From positions 7,269,299-7,333,298 of the forward strand of contig NZ_JAGKQQ010000001.1 in the NCBI RefSeq assembly GCF_017939745.1: a DNA stretch of 64,000 bases, read 5' to 3'. The position numbers and the translations under genes were made by a program. The notes under the pieces are model-generated. The model searched no databases and was not told the DNA's origin. It worked only from the letters and a program-made list of their open reading frames with translations. Below are positions 34,869-43,663 of the stretch, piece by piece. Origin of the DNA: Gemmata palustris (GTDB taxonomy: Bacteria; Planctomycetota; Planctomycetia; Gemmatales; Gemmataceae). Position 1 is the first letter of the stretch. Every line of letters begins with the position of its first letter.

Positions 34869-36635
34869 ATGCCGCCGAAGATCGTGAAGGCACCGGCGCC
34901 CGCAGCGCCCGGCGCGCCCGCTGCATTGACCTTCGACCCGACGAACCCGTTCATCGTCCAGTCGGATCGGTCCGTCCTGGTGGAAGTGGACAACCCGAAA
35001 TACACGGAGGCGCGCGACGCGATCGCGCCCTTCGCCGAGCTGGAAAAGAGCCCGGAACACATCCACACGTACCGCATCTCGAACCTCTCGCTCTGGAACG
35101 CCGCCGCCGCGGGGTTCAGCGCGCAAGAAGTGGTCGCGGTGCTCCAAAAGTACACCAAGTTCCCCATCCCGCAGAACATCCCGACCGACATCGCGGAGAC
35201 GGTCGCGCGGTACGGGCGCGTGAAGCTCGAGCGCATCGACGCCGACACGCTGAAACTGGTGTGCTCCGACAAGCCGCTGCTCGCGGAGCTGGCGCGCAAC
35301 AAGAAAGTGAAGGAATATCTCGGCGAAAAGCTCGACGACACGAGCTTCGTGGTGACCCCGGCGTACCGCGGGGTGCTGAAACAGGCGCTCATTACGGTCG
35401 GGTACCCGGCCGAAGACATCGCGGGCTACACCGAGGGCGCGATGCTGCCGATCGCGCTCCGCGAGACGGCCGCGAGCGGGGCACCGTTCCACGTCCGCGA
35501 CTACCAGCGCGAGGCCGCGGACGTGTTCCACGCGGGCGGCGACGTGCGCGGGGGCAGCGGCGTGATCGTGCTGCCGTGCGGCGCCGGGAAGACGGTCGTC
35601 GGCATCGTGGCCATGTCGCTGCTCCAAAAGAACACACTCGTGCTGACCACGAGCATCACCGCGGTCAAGCAGTGGCGCCGGGAGATCATCGACAAGTCGA
35701 CGCTCACCGCGGACGAGGTGAAAGAGTACACCGGCGAGATGAAGGAGATCGGCCCGGTGACGGTCGCGACCTACCAGATCCTGACGTACCGGCCCGACAA
35801 GACCGAGGACTTCCCGCACTTCGGGCTGTTCGAGCAGCGCGACTGGGGCCTCATCGTGTACGACGAGGTCCACCTGCTCCCGGCCCCGGTGTTCCGCGTC
35901 ACGGCGCAGATCCAAGCGCGCCGGCGGCTCGGGCTGACGGCCACGCTCATCCGCGAGGACGGGCGCGAGGGCGACGTGTTCTCACTGATCGGCCCGAAGA
36001 AGTACGATGTGCCGTGGCGCGAACTGGAAACGAAGGGGTGGATCGCGAGCGCGAGTTGTTCGGAGGTCCGCGTCGCGCTCCCGACCGATGCGACCCGGAT
36101 GGAGTACGCGGTCGCCGACCACCGGGCGAAGTACCGCATCGCGAGCGAGAACGTGGCGAAGGACGAGGTCGTTGCGGAACTGCTCGCGCGCTACCACGAC
36201 CAGCGCGTGATCGTGATCGGGCAGTACCTCTCGCAGTTGCACCGGCTCGCGGACCGGTTCGAGTTGCCGCTCATTACCGGGAGCACCGGGAACGCGGAGC
36301 GCGAAGATTTGTACGGCAAGTTCCGCCGGGGCGAGGTCCGGCACCTGGTGCTCTCGAAGGTCGGCAACTTCGCGATCGATTTGCCGGACGCTAACGTGCT
36401 GATACAGGTGAGCGGCACGTTCGGCTCGCGCCAGGAGGAGGCCCAGCGCCTCGGGCGCATCCTGCGCCCCAAGAGTAGCGGCGACGGGGACGCGCACTTC
36501 TTCACGCTGGTGACGCGCGACACCCGCGAACTCGACTTCGCCCACCACCGCCAGATGTTCCTGACGGAGCAGGGGTACAGTTACGAGATCCTCGACGAGC
36601 GCGACGTGCTCCCGTCGAAGTCCGCCGCGGGGTGA
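34869..36635 (+). CDS. Bacterial XPB-type DNA helicase
   Basis: The ATG at 34869 (MPPKIVK) yields 588 residues. The N-terminal ~210 residues form an XPB N-domain (FIVQSDRSVLVEVDNPKY). The SF2 helicase core follows: Walker A VLPCGAGKTVVGI (~245), DEVHLL (~335), LTATLIREDGREGD (the RED motif typical of XPB, ~358), and motif VI EEAQRLGRILRP (~540). XPB opens DNA during nucleotide excision repair in archaea and eukaryotes; in bacteria it is scattered. The next two genes each overlap by 4 nt, and a Helicase_C_3 protein follows, suggesting one repair complex. Confidence 0.9.
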   Translation: MPPKIVKAPAPAAPGAPAALTFDPTNPFIVQSDRSVLVEVDNPKYTEARDAIAPFAELEKSPEHIHTYRISNLSLWNAAAAGFSAQEVVAVLQKYTKFPIPQNIPTDIAETVARYGRVKLERIDADTLKLVCSDKPLLAELARNKKVKEYLGEKLDDTSFVVTPAYRGVLKQALITVGYPAEDIAGYTEGAMLPIALRETAASGAPFHVRDYQREAADVFHAGGDVRGGSGVIVLPCGAGKTVVGIVAMSLLQKNTLVLTTSITAVKQWRREIIDKSTLTADEVKEYTGEMKEIGPVTVATYQILTYRPDKTEDFPHFGLFEQRDWGLIVYDEVHLLPAPVFRVTAQIQARRRLGLTATLIREDGREGDVFSLIGPKKYDVPWRELETKGWIASASCSEVRVALPTDATRMEYAVADHRAKYRIASENVAKDEVVAELLARYHDQRVIVIGQYLSQLHRLADRFELPLITGSTGNAEREDLYGKFRRGEVRHLVLSKVGNFAIDLPDANVLIQVSGTFGSRQEEAQRLGRILRPKSSGDGDAHFFTLVTRDTRELDFAHHRQMFLTEQGYSYEILDERDVLPSKSAAG

Positions 36636-37033
36636 GCGCGGTGGGCGTCTCCATCTATTACGAGGCCCGTCGCGATCACCCTCTATCCACCGCGGAGCGT
36701 CAGGCGATTGCGGACATTGATCGGCGCCACGCACTTGCGAGTGGTGCGAACGAAACCGGCGAATGGGTCAACGCGCCGTATTGGGAAAGCTTTTGCATCT
36801 ACGAGCCGAACGAGGACACGGAGCCGGGTGTGATCTTTGAAGGCGCGACTAAACTACCACTGACTACCGAAGATGAGTTTTGGGAAGCGATTCAGCACTG
36901 GTGCCGCGTACTCACACTGATCCGGCGAGTGCTAGCCGGCGCGACATGGTCCGTTGACATAGACCACCGCCCCGTCGTTTGGAACGGCGAGCGTAACGAA
37001 TACGATCCGAGTATTGACGCGGATAACGCATGA
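36632..37033 (+). CDS. Hypothetical protein in the XPB operon
   Basis: The 133-residue protein starts at GTG 36632 and overlaps the XPB stop by 4 nt. It has an N-terminal VSIYYEARRDHPLSTAERQAI and Trp-rich middle (WVNAPYWESFCIYE, FWEAIQHWCRVLTLIRRVL). I do not recognise the family. Tight coupling at both ends argues that it works with XPB or is at least co-expressed. Confidence 0.65.
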   Translation: MSAVGVSIYYEARRDHPLSTAERQAIADIDRRHALASGANETGEWVNAPYWESFCIYEPNEDTEPGVIFEGATKLPLTTEDEFWEAIQHWCRVLTLIRRVLAGATWSVDIDHRPVVWNGERNEYDPSIDADNA

Positions 37034-37257
37034 CGAACCCCACCGCTCGATTGGCCGCGAAGTTGCACCGTCGCGTGTGCCTCGTTCTCACGGAGGACGC
37101 GGTGCTCGCGGAAGAGTTGCTCGCGCGGAAGAAGCTCGCGTCGGAAGTCGCCGGGCGGCTATCCGAGAAGGTGCTGCTCATTCGCCCCGGGCGCCTCGAC
37201 TCGGTCCTCGACGAGCTGCGCAAGATGGGCCACACGCCGCAGGTAGTAGGAAGATAG
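37030..37257 (+). CDS. Small protein in the XPB operon
   Basis: The 75-residue product overlaps the previous gene by 4 nt (ATGA). It is mostly helical, with LAAKLHRRVCLVLTEDAVLAEELL and a C-terminal RLDSVLDELRKMGHTPQVVGR resembling a small nucleic-acid-binding or helicase-accessory fold. Its stop codon touches the left arm of the 26-bp inverted repeat. Function unknown. Confidence 0.65.
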   Translation: MTNPTARLAAKLHRRVCLVLTEDAVLAEELLARKKLASEVAGRLSEKVLLIRPGRLDSVLDELRKMGHTPQVVGR

Positions 37258-37367
37258 TGTGGTCCGCTCGCTCCGCGAGCGGGGCTACCTCACTCACGGG
37301 CTTCGAGAACACTCATGCCGCGTTAATGTGTGGCGACGCAACCCGCTCGCGGAGCGAGCGGACCACA
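37258..37367. repeat. Perfect 26-bp inverted repeat inside the XPB operon (family A, copy 2)
   Basis: The arms at 37258-37283 and 37342-37367 are exact reverse complements and begin TGTGGTCCGCTCGCTCCGCG. The core is shared with the repeat at 34414-34636. The element immediately follows the stop of the 75-residue gene and separates it from the Helicase_C_3 gene, so it may have inserted into a once continuous operon or may attenuate transcription. Confidence 0.88.
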
Positions 37368-37409
37368 TTGAAGAGTGCTGCTCTGCTCACAGAACACTAC
37401 AACACCTCG

Positions 37410-39497
37410 ATGTCCGCGATTCCCGAAACCGACTGGTCCCTTCGTTACCGCGACGCCCTCGGGCGCTACGCCGAGCCGCTCCTGCGTGCGGTCGCGGACA
37501 AGCTCGTGCGCCCGCGCGCGAAGCAACCGGCCGACGAGCTGCTCGACAAGGCCGTCGCGACCATTATCAACGCGCCGGTCATCGACCGCCGCATTAAGGA
37601 CCAGCCCCCCGCCGCGCGGAAGCTGCTCGCGTTCATGGGGCTGAGCCGCCAGCCGCGCTGGAAGGTCGGGCACCTGCTCACGCTGCTCGCCGCGCTCGAC
37701 CACAACGACGGCTTCGGCCCGGTTCAAACGCTCCTCGAGGCCGGGCTGCTCTTTCCCGAACTCGACGCCCAGGGCCCGCCGATCGACGACTTCGCCGCGT
37801 GGTTCGGCGCGGCCGGCACGCACAACGCGGTCGTGGTCGCGCTGCCGGGGGTCGCGGCCCGCGCGCGGAGCGAGGACCTGGAGCTGCCGAACCTGGCGAG
37901 CCCCGACCACGAGGCCGGGGCCGCGCGCCAGGCCGACGGACTCGAGTGGCCGCTGCGCCTCGCGGTCGCGTGGCAGCAGGTCCACGCGGACGCGGTGCGG
38001 CTCACGCAGGGGAACACGCTCTTCAAGCGCGACCTGCTCCGGCTGCAATCGGACGCGGTTCTGGCCGCGCCGCCCGTGGACCAGCTCGTCACCATCGCCG
38101 ACGCCGGGGTGTTTTCGCTCCTGTGGGCGCGGGCCGTGGGGCTGCTCGGCGAGCGCGACGGCGCGCTCGAGGCCGGCACGTTCCCGCCCGCGTGGGACGG
38201 CCCGCTGTTCGCGCTCCTCGCGGACCTGTTCGCGGCGCTGCCGCTCGTGGAGGCGTGGGACCCGCTCGCGGGTTATTCGCCCACCGAGGCCGGGCTGTCG
38301 CCCACGCCCACCGCGGGGCTGCTCGCGCTCCTGTTCGCGCGCGACTTCGTGTACCCCGATACGGTCGCGGAGTGGCTGTGGTCGCACCACCCCTCCTGGG
38401 CCGGGGCGCTGCCCCCGGAGTCCGCGAAGGATCGAGGCGCGAGTTGGGTCCGCGGGTTCCTGCTCGGTGTCGCGTACCCGCTGGGCGTGGTCGAGGTGTC
38501 CGGGGACTTCGTGCGCCTGTCCGCGTTCGGCCGGTTCGTGCTGTTCGGCGAGAAGGAGCCGCCCGCGCCGCCCGCGTTCCCCCAAACGCTCCTGGTTCAG
38601 CCGAACGCCGAGGTGCTCGCGTACCGCCAGGGGCTGACGCCCGCGCTGATCGCGGCGCTGTCGCGGTTCGCGGGGTGGAAGGGGATCGGCCCCGCGTGTA
38701 CGCTCGAACTCACGCCGGAACAAACGTACCGCGGGCTGGAGTCCGGGCTCACGCTGCCGATGATCGTGCAGACGCTCAACCGGCACGGCACGCGCCCGGT
38801 CCCCGCCGGCGTCGCCGACCTGCTCCAGCGGTGGGCCAGCAAGCGCGAGCGCATCACGATCTTCTCGTCCGCGGTGCTGGTCGAGTTCCAAACGCCGGCC
38901 GAACTGGACGCGGCCGTGGCGCGCGGGATCATCGCGCTGCGCCTCACGGACCGCATCGGCATGACCGCGGACGGCGGCGAGCCGTCGCTCTCGAACCTCC
39001 GGCTCATCGGGAACCGCGACTACGAATCGAAGCCGCAGCGGTGCCTCACGACCGCGGACGACGGCGTGACGCTCACGGTGGACACGCCCCAAGCCGACTT
39101 GCTTTTGGAAGCGGAAATCGGGCAGTTCGCGGAACCGCTGCCCATCGAGCCGAACGGCACGCGCCGGTTCCGGCTCACGCCCACGTCGCTCCGGCGCGCG
39201 GTCGAAAACGGCCGGCCGCTCGCGGACCTCGATGCGTGGTTCGTCGAGCGCAGCGGCGCGCCGCTCTCGGCCGCGGGGCGGTTACTGTTGCTCGGTTCGC
39301 AGTTGCCCGCGCCGCAAGCGCTACGGCTGTTGGTGGTGAAGCTGCCGACGGCCGAGGTCGCCGACGGCGTGATGCAGTGGCCCGGAACGCGGTCGCTCGT
39401 CGCCGAGCGCCTCGGGCCGCTCGCGGTGAGCGTGGATGAGGAACAACTCGCGGCGTTCCGCGACGCACTCAAAGAGCTGGGCGTGAACGTGGTGTAG
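37410..39497 (+). CDS. Helicase_C_3 (XPB/Ssl2-like) helicase-associated protein
   Basis: From ATG 37410 the product is 695 residues; the frame is open further upstream through the repeat. It has no Walker motifs. Residues ~385-485 (FPQTLLVQPNAEVLAYRQGL, then LIAALSRFAGWKGIG and LPMIVQTLNRHGTRPVP, then ITIFSSAVLVEF) match the Helicase_C_3 domain, known from actinobacterial proteins that accompany XPB. The helical N-terminal half is Ala/Leu-rich. It probably binds DNA or XPB in a repair complex. Gene order XPB, two small proteins, this protein supports that inference. Confidence 0.75.
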   Translation: MSAIPETDWSLRYRDALGRYAEPLLRAVADKLVRPRAKQPADELLDKAVATIINAPVIDRRIKDQPPAARKLLAFMGLSRQPRWKVGHLLTLLAALDHNDGFGPVQTLLEAGLLFPELDAQGPPIDDFAAWFGAAGTHNAVVVALPGVAARARSEDLELPNLASPDHEAGAARQADGLEWPLRLAVAWQQVHADAVRLTQGNTLFKRDLLRLQSDAVLAAPPVDQLVTIADAGVFSLLWARAVGLLGERDGALEAGTFPPAWDGPLFALLADLFAALPLVEAWDPLAGYSPTEAGLSPTPTAGLLALLFARDFVYPDTVAEWLWSHHPSWAGALPPESAKDRGASWVRGFLLGVAYPLGVVEVSGDFVRLSAFGRFVLFGEKEPPAPPAFPQTLLVQPNAEVLAYRQGLTPALIAALSRFAGWKGIGPACTLELTPEQTYRGLESGLTLPMIVQTLNRHGTRPVPAGVADLLQRWASKRERITIFSSAVLVEFQTPAELDAAVARGIIALRLTDRIGMTADGGEPSLSNLRLIGNRDYESKPQRCLTTADDGVTLTVDTPQADLLLEAEIGQFAEPLPIEPNGTRRFRLTPTSLRRAVENGRPLADLDAWFVERSGAPLSAAGRLLLLGSQLPAPQALRLLVVKLPTAEVADGVMQWPGTRSLVAERLGPLAVSVDEEQLAAFRDALKELGVNVV

Positions 39498-39535
39498 ACG
39501 AAGGCGCCCGCACTATTGCGGTGCGAGACCGCTCA

Positions 39536-39600
39536 AGGCGAACGGCCGGTGTGAGCCGGCCGGTGGCACCAGCCGGCCGGCTCACACCGGCCGTTCGCCT
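39536..39600. repeat. Perfect 28-bp inverted repeat between convergent genes
   Basis: The arms at 39536-39563 and 39573-39600 are exact reverse complements (left arm begins AGGCGAACGGCCGGTGTGAG) with a 9-nt loop. It lies between the ends of the Helicase_C_3 gene and the leftward secreted-protein gene, and may act as a bidirectional terminator. Part of its core, GCCGGCCGG, also forms the hairpin at 30209-30234. Confidence 0.88.
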
Positions 39601-39617
39601 GAGAAGGGCCGGTCACC

Positions 39618-40154
39618 TCAGTGACTCGTGAGTTCGCCCGTGGACGACACGGGCTGCGATTGGGGCTCGCCGGTCCAAACCCGGGCCAGTTCGCGGTACT
39701 CGGCTTCGAGGCGGGCGAGGACGGTTTCGCACTGGGTCGGGTCGTTCAGCAACAGGCGCTCGACGCGGTTGATGGTGTGGCGCGCGTAGAGCAGGCGCGA
39801 GTCGCGCACGCTCGGGTACATGGTCTCGAGCGTCAGTCGCGATCCGGGGTGCTCCCGGAACAGGTCGCGCATGATGACGGCCGTGGTCGCGAGGTCCGCG
39901 TCGCGGGTGGCGAGCCGGGCGGCGAACTGGTCGGCCAGCACGCGGCGCCGGGCGGACCCTTCGCCTTTGGACTCGATCTCGTCCCGTTCGTCGGCGACCT
40001 GCCGCTGTTCCGCCTCGACCGCCGCGAAGTTCCACACGTCCAGCCCCATGCGCCGGGACCACTTCGGGGCGACCATGTGGGCGCCGACCATGCTGATGCT
40101 CAGTCCGACCAGAACGGCCGCGGATGCGGCACCGGGGCGACGAATCGTAGCCAT
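39618..40154 (-). CDS. Exported helical protein, paralogue of its neighbour
   Basis: The 178-residue protein has a signal-like N-terminus (AASAAVLVGLSISMVGAHMV) and a long charged helical body (VEAEQRQVADERDEIESKGEGSAR). The segment LDVWNFAAVEAEQRQ parallels ADVWNVAELQESLRE in the next gene, and both have similar helical ends, so the two are probable paralogues. Likely periplasmic; function unknown. Confidence 0.65.
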   Translation of the reverse strand: MATIRRPGAASAAVLVGLSISMVGAHMVAPKWSRRMGLDVWNFAAVEAEQRQVADERDEIESKGEGSARRRVLADQFAARLATRDADLATTAVIMRDLFREHPGSRLTLETMYPSVRDSRLLYARHTINRVERLLLNDPTQCETVLARLEAEYRELARVWTGEPQSQPVSSTGELTSH

Positions 40155-40273
40155 ATCGGGAACCTCGTGGATGCGTCAGGGCACGGTACGGGCGCCGGGG
40201 GGAACGCCCCGGCGAGCGCCGGGGGCGTTGGAGAGATCCCGCCCGGTGAAGCGGGCGAAGTCTGGGGGCGCGG

Positions 40274-40750
40274 TCAGTGGGTGCCGCTGGGAGCGATCAT
40301 CTGGTTCAGTTCGGCGTCGAGCCGCTGGGCGAGTGCGCTGCGGGCGCGGGCGGGGGCGCGGAGGAGGGCGAAGGAGATCACGTTGCGGGCCATTTTTTCT
40401 TGGTCCGTGGCCCCGGGGTAGAACGCGCGGATCGTGGTCAGGTACTCCGCGCGGGCGGCGTTCAGTTCGGTGAACTTCGTGGTCACTTCGGCCAGGGGCG
40501 CGCGGCCGGCGAGGAGCTCGTCGACGAGCGCTTCCTTCACCGCGATCCGGCGCAGGACCGCGCCCCCTTCGGTGTCCAGTTGGCTGCTCACGTCCGTCGA
40601 TTCGCGAAGGGATTCTTGGAGTTCGGCAACGTTCCACACGTCCGCGCCGACGGATTCGGCCAGCGTCGGGTGCCCCGCGAGGCCCGTGAAGGCCGCGAGT
40701 ACGAGAGCGGTTGCCAGGAGGCGCGGGCGGGCGGTCAGGGTCGCGAACAA
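40274..40750 (-). CDS. Exported helical protein, paralogue of its neighbour
   Basis: A TTG start at 40750 is preferred because GGAG lies 8 nt upstream and it leads straight into a signal peptide (RLLATALVLAAFTGLAGHP). That gives 158 residues; the open frame to 40984 is Pro/Arg-rich and unlikely to be coding. The body (GADVWNVAELQESLRE, then LNAARAEYLTTIRAFYPG) mirrors the protein encoded 120 bp downstream. Function unknown. Confidence 0.62.
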   Translation of the reverse strand: MFATLTARPRLLATALVLAAFTGLAGHPTLAESVGADVWNVAELQESLRESTDVSSQLDTEGGAVLRRIAVKEALVDELLAGRAPLAEVTTKFTELNAARAEYLTTIRAFYPGATDQEKMARNVISFALLRAPARARSALAQRLDAELNQMIAPSGTH

Positions 40751-41374
40751 GGAATCGTCTCCGTCGGAACAGGTGGTGGAGCCCCCGGACCCGGCTACCG
40801 TCCGCGGTAGCGAGTGGCTGAACGTCGGCCGACAAAACCTCCGGTGGAAGCCGTCAGGAACGGCTCCAGCGTGCGGTGTCGGAGGGGGGCACAAGCGGAC
40901 CACGAGTGACCTAGCGGGGCGATCCGCGGGGTCGGGCTCGGGGTCTGCGGGCGGGCCGCGCGGGTACGTGCTTTCGCACGGCAACCGGCGACGGGCAGAG
41001 CCCGCTTCTGGCGAGGACCGTTCGGCTCATTCCGGGTCGGTGTTCCAGGCCGACTCGGATCGCGAACGGTAGGGGTGGGGAGTTCCGCTCTTCGTTCTTC
41101 CAGGTAGTTCCGGCTACGTGGAGGAATCTAACACAGTTTCCTTATGCAACACCCGAGCCGGGCGCCGTGTTTCGTAAGTCATTATCGTAAGCCATTGTTA
41201 AGGAAGGACTTATGGATTGAGTTTTTCTCGTGTGGTTTCTCGGGGTGCTCGTTTTTGCCCGTATCTTGGGCGAAACCTGCTCTGATTCGGCACACTTAAC
41301 GAAGTAAGAATATTGTGGGCAAATGGATTCGCGGGTGGCGCGAGTGGTTCGCGCCGGCAGAGTCGGATAAGATG
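40751..41374. other. Intergenic region with a 13-bp tandem repeat
   Basis: No gene is supported in ~600 bp. TCGTAAGTCATTA (41172-41184) is followed directly by TCGTAAGCCATTG (41185-41197), an operator-like tandem repeat ~180 bp upstream of the transporter start. The flanks are otherwise unremarkable. Confidence 0.5.
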
Positions 41375-42502
41375 GCGGACCGGTTCGCAAGAACACGCGC
41401 ACGTGAGAGCCCGATGCCCGCACCCGATCCCCGGTCCGACGACCGGCCCGCGCCCCCCGTTCTGGCGAAGTGGCGCGACCCGGACGTCATGTACACGGTC
41501 GCGGCGCTCCTCGTCGGCGCGGCGGCCGGCTGGTACCTGATGCTGCAGCTCGCGTCGGTGCTGCGCCCGCTCCTGATCGCGGTGCTCCTCGCTTACGTCC
41601 TGATGCCGTACCACTCGCGGTTGCGGAAGCACGTCGGCACGCCCGCGTCGATCGGCGTCCTCGCCGGGAGCACGGCCGGCGTCCTGGTGGGGCTGGCGTT
41701 CATCACGTCGGCCAGCGTGCTCGCGCTCCGCGACGACGTGCCCCAACTCGAGCAGCGCGCCGACGCGCTACTGACGAGCCTGGAACAGACGGTTGGTTCG
41801 TATGCCCCCTGGATCGCGCCCGTTGAAACCGGTCAGCCGATGCGGACCCAGGTCACCGAGCAGATCACGTTCGTCGTCCGGCTGGGCCTCAACGTGGCCG
41901 CGACCGCGATGCTCGAGGCGTGCGTGATCGCCCTTTACTTGCTGTTCCTGTTGCTCGAGGGCACGCGGTTCCCGGACCGCGTGCGCCGGGCGTACCCCGC
42001 GGACCGGGCCGAGCAGATCCTGCAAGTGGCCGGGCAGGTGAACGCGGCCGTTATCAGCTACCTGAAGGCGAAGGTGAAGTCGAGCCTGTTCCTCGCGGTG
42101 CCGGTCGGCGTCGTGTTGGGGCTGGTGGGCGTGAAGTTCGCGCTCCTGTGGGCGGTGCTCACGTTCCTCTGCAACTTCATTCCGTACATCGGGACGATGG
42201 TGGCGTATGTGCTGCCGGTGGGGTTCACGTTCCTGTGGTTCGGCCCGGCGTGGCAGCCGTTCGCGGCGGCCGGATTGTTGTTCGTGTGCCACGGGGGATC
42301 GGCGTCGGTCCTCGAGCCGATGATTATCGGCAACGCGGTCGGCGTCAGCCCGCTCGTCATCCTCGGCTCGCTCGCGTTCTGGGGCCTGCTGTGGGGCGTC
42401 CCGGGAATGTTCCTCGCGGTCCCGCTCACCGCGGTGATGATTCTCGTGATGGAGCACTTCGACCAAACCCGCGCGCTCGCGAAGCTCCTCAAGGGCGGGT
42501 GA
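41375..42502 (+). CDS. AI-2E family (PerM-like) transporter
   Basis: The protein has about 375 residues from ATG 41375; GTG 41315 and ATG 41414 are alternatives and no ribosome binding site decides. Eight hydrophobic segments fit the family: YTVAALLVGAAAGWYLMLQL, LLIAVLLAYVLMPY, then FNFIPYIGTMVA-type region (FLCNFIPYIGTMVAYVLPVG) and ILGSLAFWGLLWGVPGMFLAVPL. These are the conserved C-terminal helices of AI-2E/PerM exporters. The substrate may be a small signalling or osmotic solute; unknown here. Confidence 0.88.
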   Translation, partial: ADRFARTRARESPMPAPDPRSDDRPAPPVLAKWRDPDVMYTVAALLVGAAAGWYLMLQLASVLRPLLIAVLLAYVLMPYHSRLRKHVGTPASIGVLAGSTAGVLVGLAFITSASVLALRDDVPQLEQRADALLTSLEQTVGSYAPWIAPVETGQPMRTQVTEQITFVVRLGLNVAATAMLEACVIALYLLFLLLEGTRFPDRVRRAYPADRAEQILQVAGQVNAAVISYLKAKVKSSLFLAVPVGVVLGLVGVKFALLWAVLTFLCNFIPYIGTMVAYVLPVGFTFLWFGPAWQPFAAAGLLFVCHGGSASVLEPMIIGNAVGVSPLVILGSLAFWGLLWGVPGMFLAVPLTAVMILVMEHFDQTRALAKLLKGG

Positions 42503-42551
42503 TTTCCAAAAGGGCTTCGCCCTGTTGGAGTGGGGCGTTCGGGTTTTGATT

Positions 42552-42610
42552 TCGTGGCACAGGCCTCTGGCCTGTGGAAGCATTACACAGGCCAGAGGCC
42601 TGTGCCACGA
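42552..42610. repeat. Perfect 25-bp inverted repeat
   Basis: The arms at 42552-42576 and 42586-42610 are exact reverse complements built around GGCACAGGCCTCTGGCCTGTG. The loop is 9 nt. It lies 50 bp past the transporter stop and may double as its terminator. Confidence 0.87.
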
Positions 42611-42648
42611 GGAAAGCGCAATCGCTCAGTACAGCAAAGGGCTTGTGA

Positions 42649-43164
42649 ATGTGGTGTCGCTACGGTGAGCGGTCGCGGTTCGCTTTCGACATCGGGCCAC
42701 CCGATAAAGAGCAGCCGACCACGGGAACGCGGCGCGTGGACGTGTTCGCCGCGGACCGGTGGCTGACGTGCGACGACAACACAGTTTACGTTCCGCAATT
42801 CGTTGGTTCCCTCGAAGCGAGTATCGGTTGGTTGCTTGCGGACCCCGCAATTTACAACCGCGCGAGACCCTATCCAGAGCTATCCGTTGAGGACAATTTT
42901 CGCCGACTGCTGGCTAACACGGCTGCCGAGGAAAACGACGAGTACCTGTCTTACCGAATGATGGATTGGGGACCGATATCCGACAATCTTGACAATTGCC
43001 TGTTCCGCGAAGGAGACACGGCGCACTTCGCGTTCTCGTTTTGGCGCGATCGCCACCACGACCCTTCCGAACGGGGAAGAGTATTTGTGACGGAGTTGCC
43101 GCTACGGGAACTCCTGTTAACCCTTCATCACGCTGCGTGGGATCTCGCCTGGGGGCGCTCGTAA
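42649..43164 (+). CDS. Hypothetical protein
   Basis: The 171-residue protein is unrecognised. It is rich in Trp, Phe and Asp (VDVFAADRWLTCDDNTVYV, FWRDRHHDPSERGRVFV) and ends with LHHAAWDLAWGRS, reminiscent of immunity-type or DUF-style small cytosolic proteins. Codon use is moderately GC-rich, and third positions are less biased than in neighbours. Confidence 0.55.
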   Translation: MWCRYGERSRFAFDIGPPDKEQPTTGTRRVDVFAADRWLTCDDNTVYVPQFVGSLEASIGWLLADPAIYNRARPYPELSVEDNFRRLLANTAAEENDEYLSYRMMDWGPISDNLDNCLFREGDTAHFAFSFWRDRHHDPSERGRVFVTELPLRELLLTLHHAAWDLAWGRS

Positions 43165-43252
43165 CGATCAGCGTGCTGAGGTAATACCAGCGAACCCTTC
43201 TTCCACCTGCCGTGTCTGCACCAGCGCTCACAACTCAACGGAGGGCGCGGCG

Positions 43253-43663
43253 GTGCGAACAGTGCGCGAAGTTATGACAGCGTGGGAAGAGGCGTGGAAC
43301 GCGCGCGACGCGGAGGCGCTCGCGGCCCTCTACCACGACGACGCGGTCAACCACCAGGTCGCGTTCGGCGCCCCGCGCGTCGGGCGCGACACGATGCGCG
43401 CGGACTTCCGCGAGTGCTTCGCCGCGTTCCCGGACAGTTTCACCCGCGTCGAGGTCACGCTGATCGACGGCGATCGCGCCGCGGTGGAGTGGTTCGGCGG
43501 CGCGACGTGGGCCGGTCCGTTCGCCGGGCGCGCCTCGACCGGTGCGACGTTCACGCTCCGCGGGTGCGGGTTCTTCCTCATCACGGGCGGCAAGATCAAG
43601 GCGCAGCGGGGCTACTTCGATCGCGCGACGTGGTTCGGTCAACTCGGCTTGCCGGTCGGTTGA
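43253..43663 (+). CDS. SnoaL-like (NTF2 fold) ester cyclase-type protein
   Basis: The GTG at 43253 has GGAGGG 7 nt upstream. The 136-residue product has the SnoaL pattern: VMTAWEEAWNARDAEALAALYHDDAVNH, RADFRECFAAFPDSF, and a C-terminal beta sheet (GGKIKAQRGYFDRATWFGQLG). Such proteins bind small hydrophobic ligands; some are polyketide cyclases. The specific role is unknown. Confidence 0.82.
   Translation: MRTVREVMTAWEEAWNARDAEALAALYHDDAVNHQVAFGAPRVGRDTMRADFRECFAAFPDSFTRVEVTLIDGDRAAVEWFGGATWAGPFAGRASTGATFTLRGCGFFLITGGKIKAQRGYFDRATWFGQLGLPVG

Noticed and set aside
37014-37409. N-terminal extension of the Helicase_C_3 frame
   Set aside because: It would run through the 75-residue gene in another frame and through the inverted repeat; the ATG at 37410 gives a sensible start.
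37323-39092. 589-codon minus-strand frame
   Set aside because: Antisense to the Helicase_C_3 gene, again Arg/Gly/Glu-rich with no motif.
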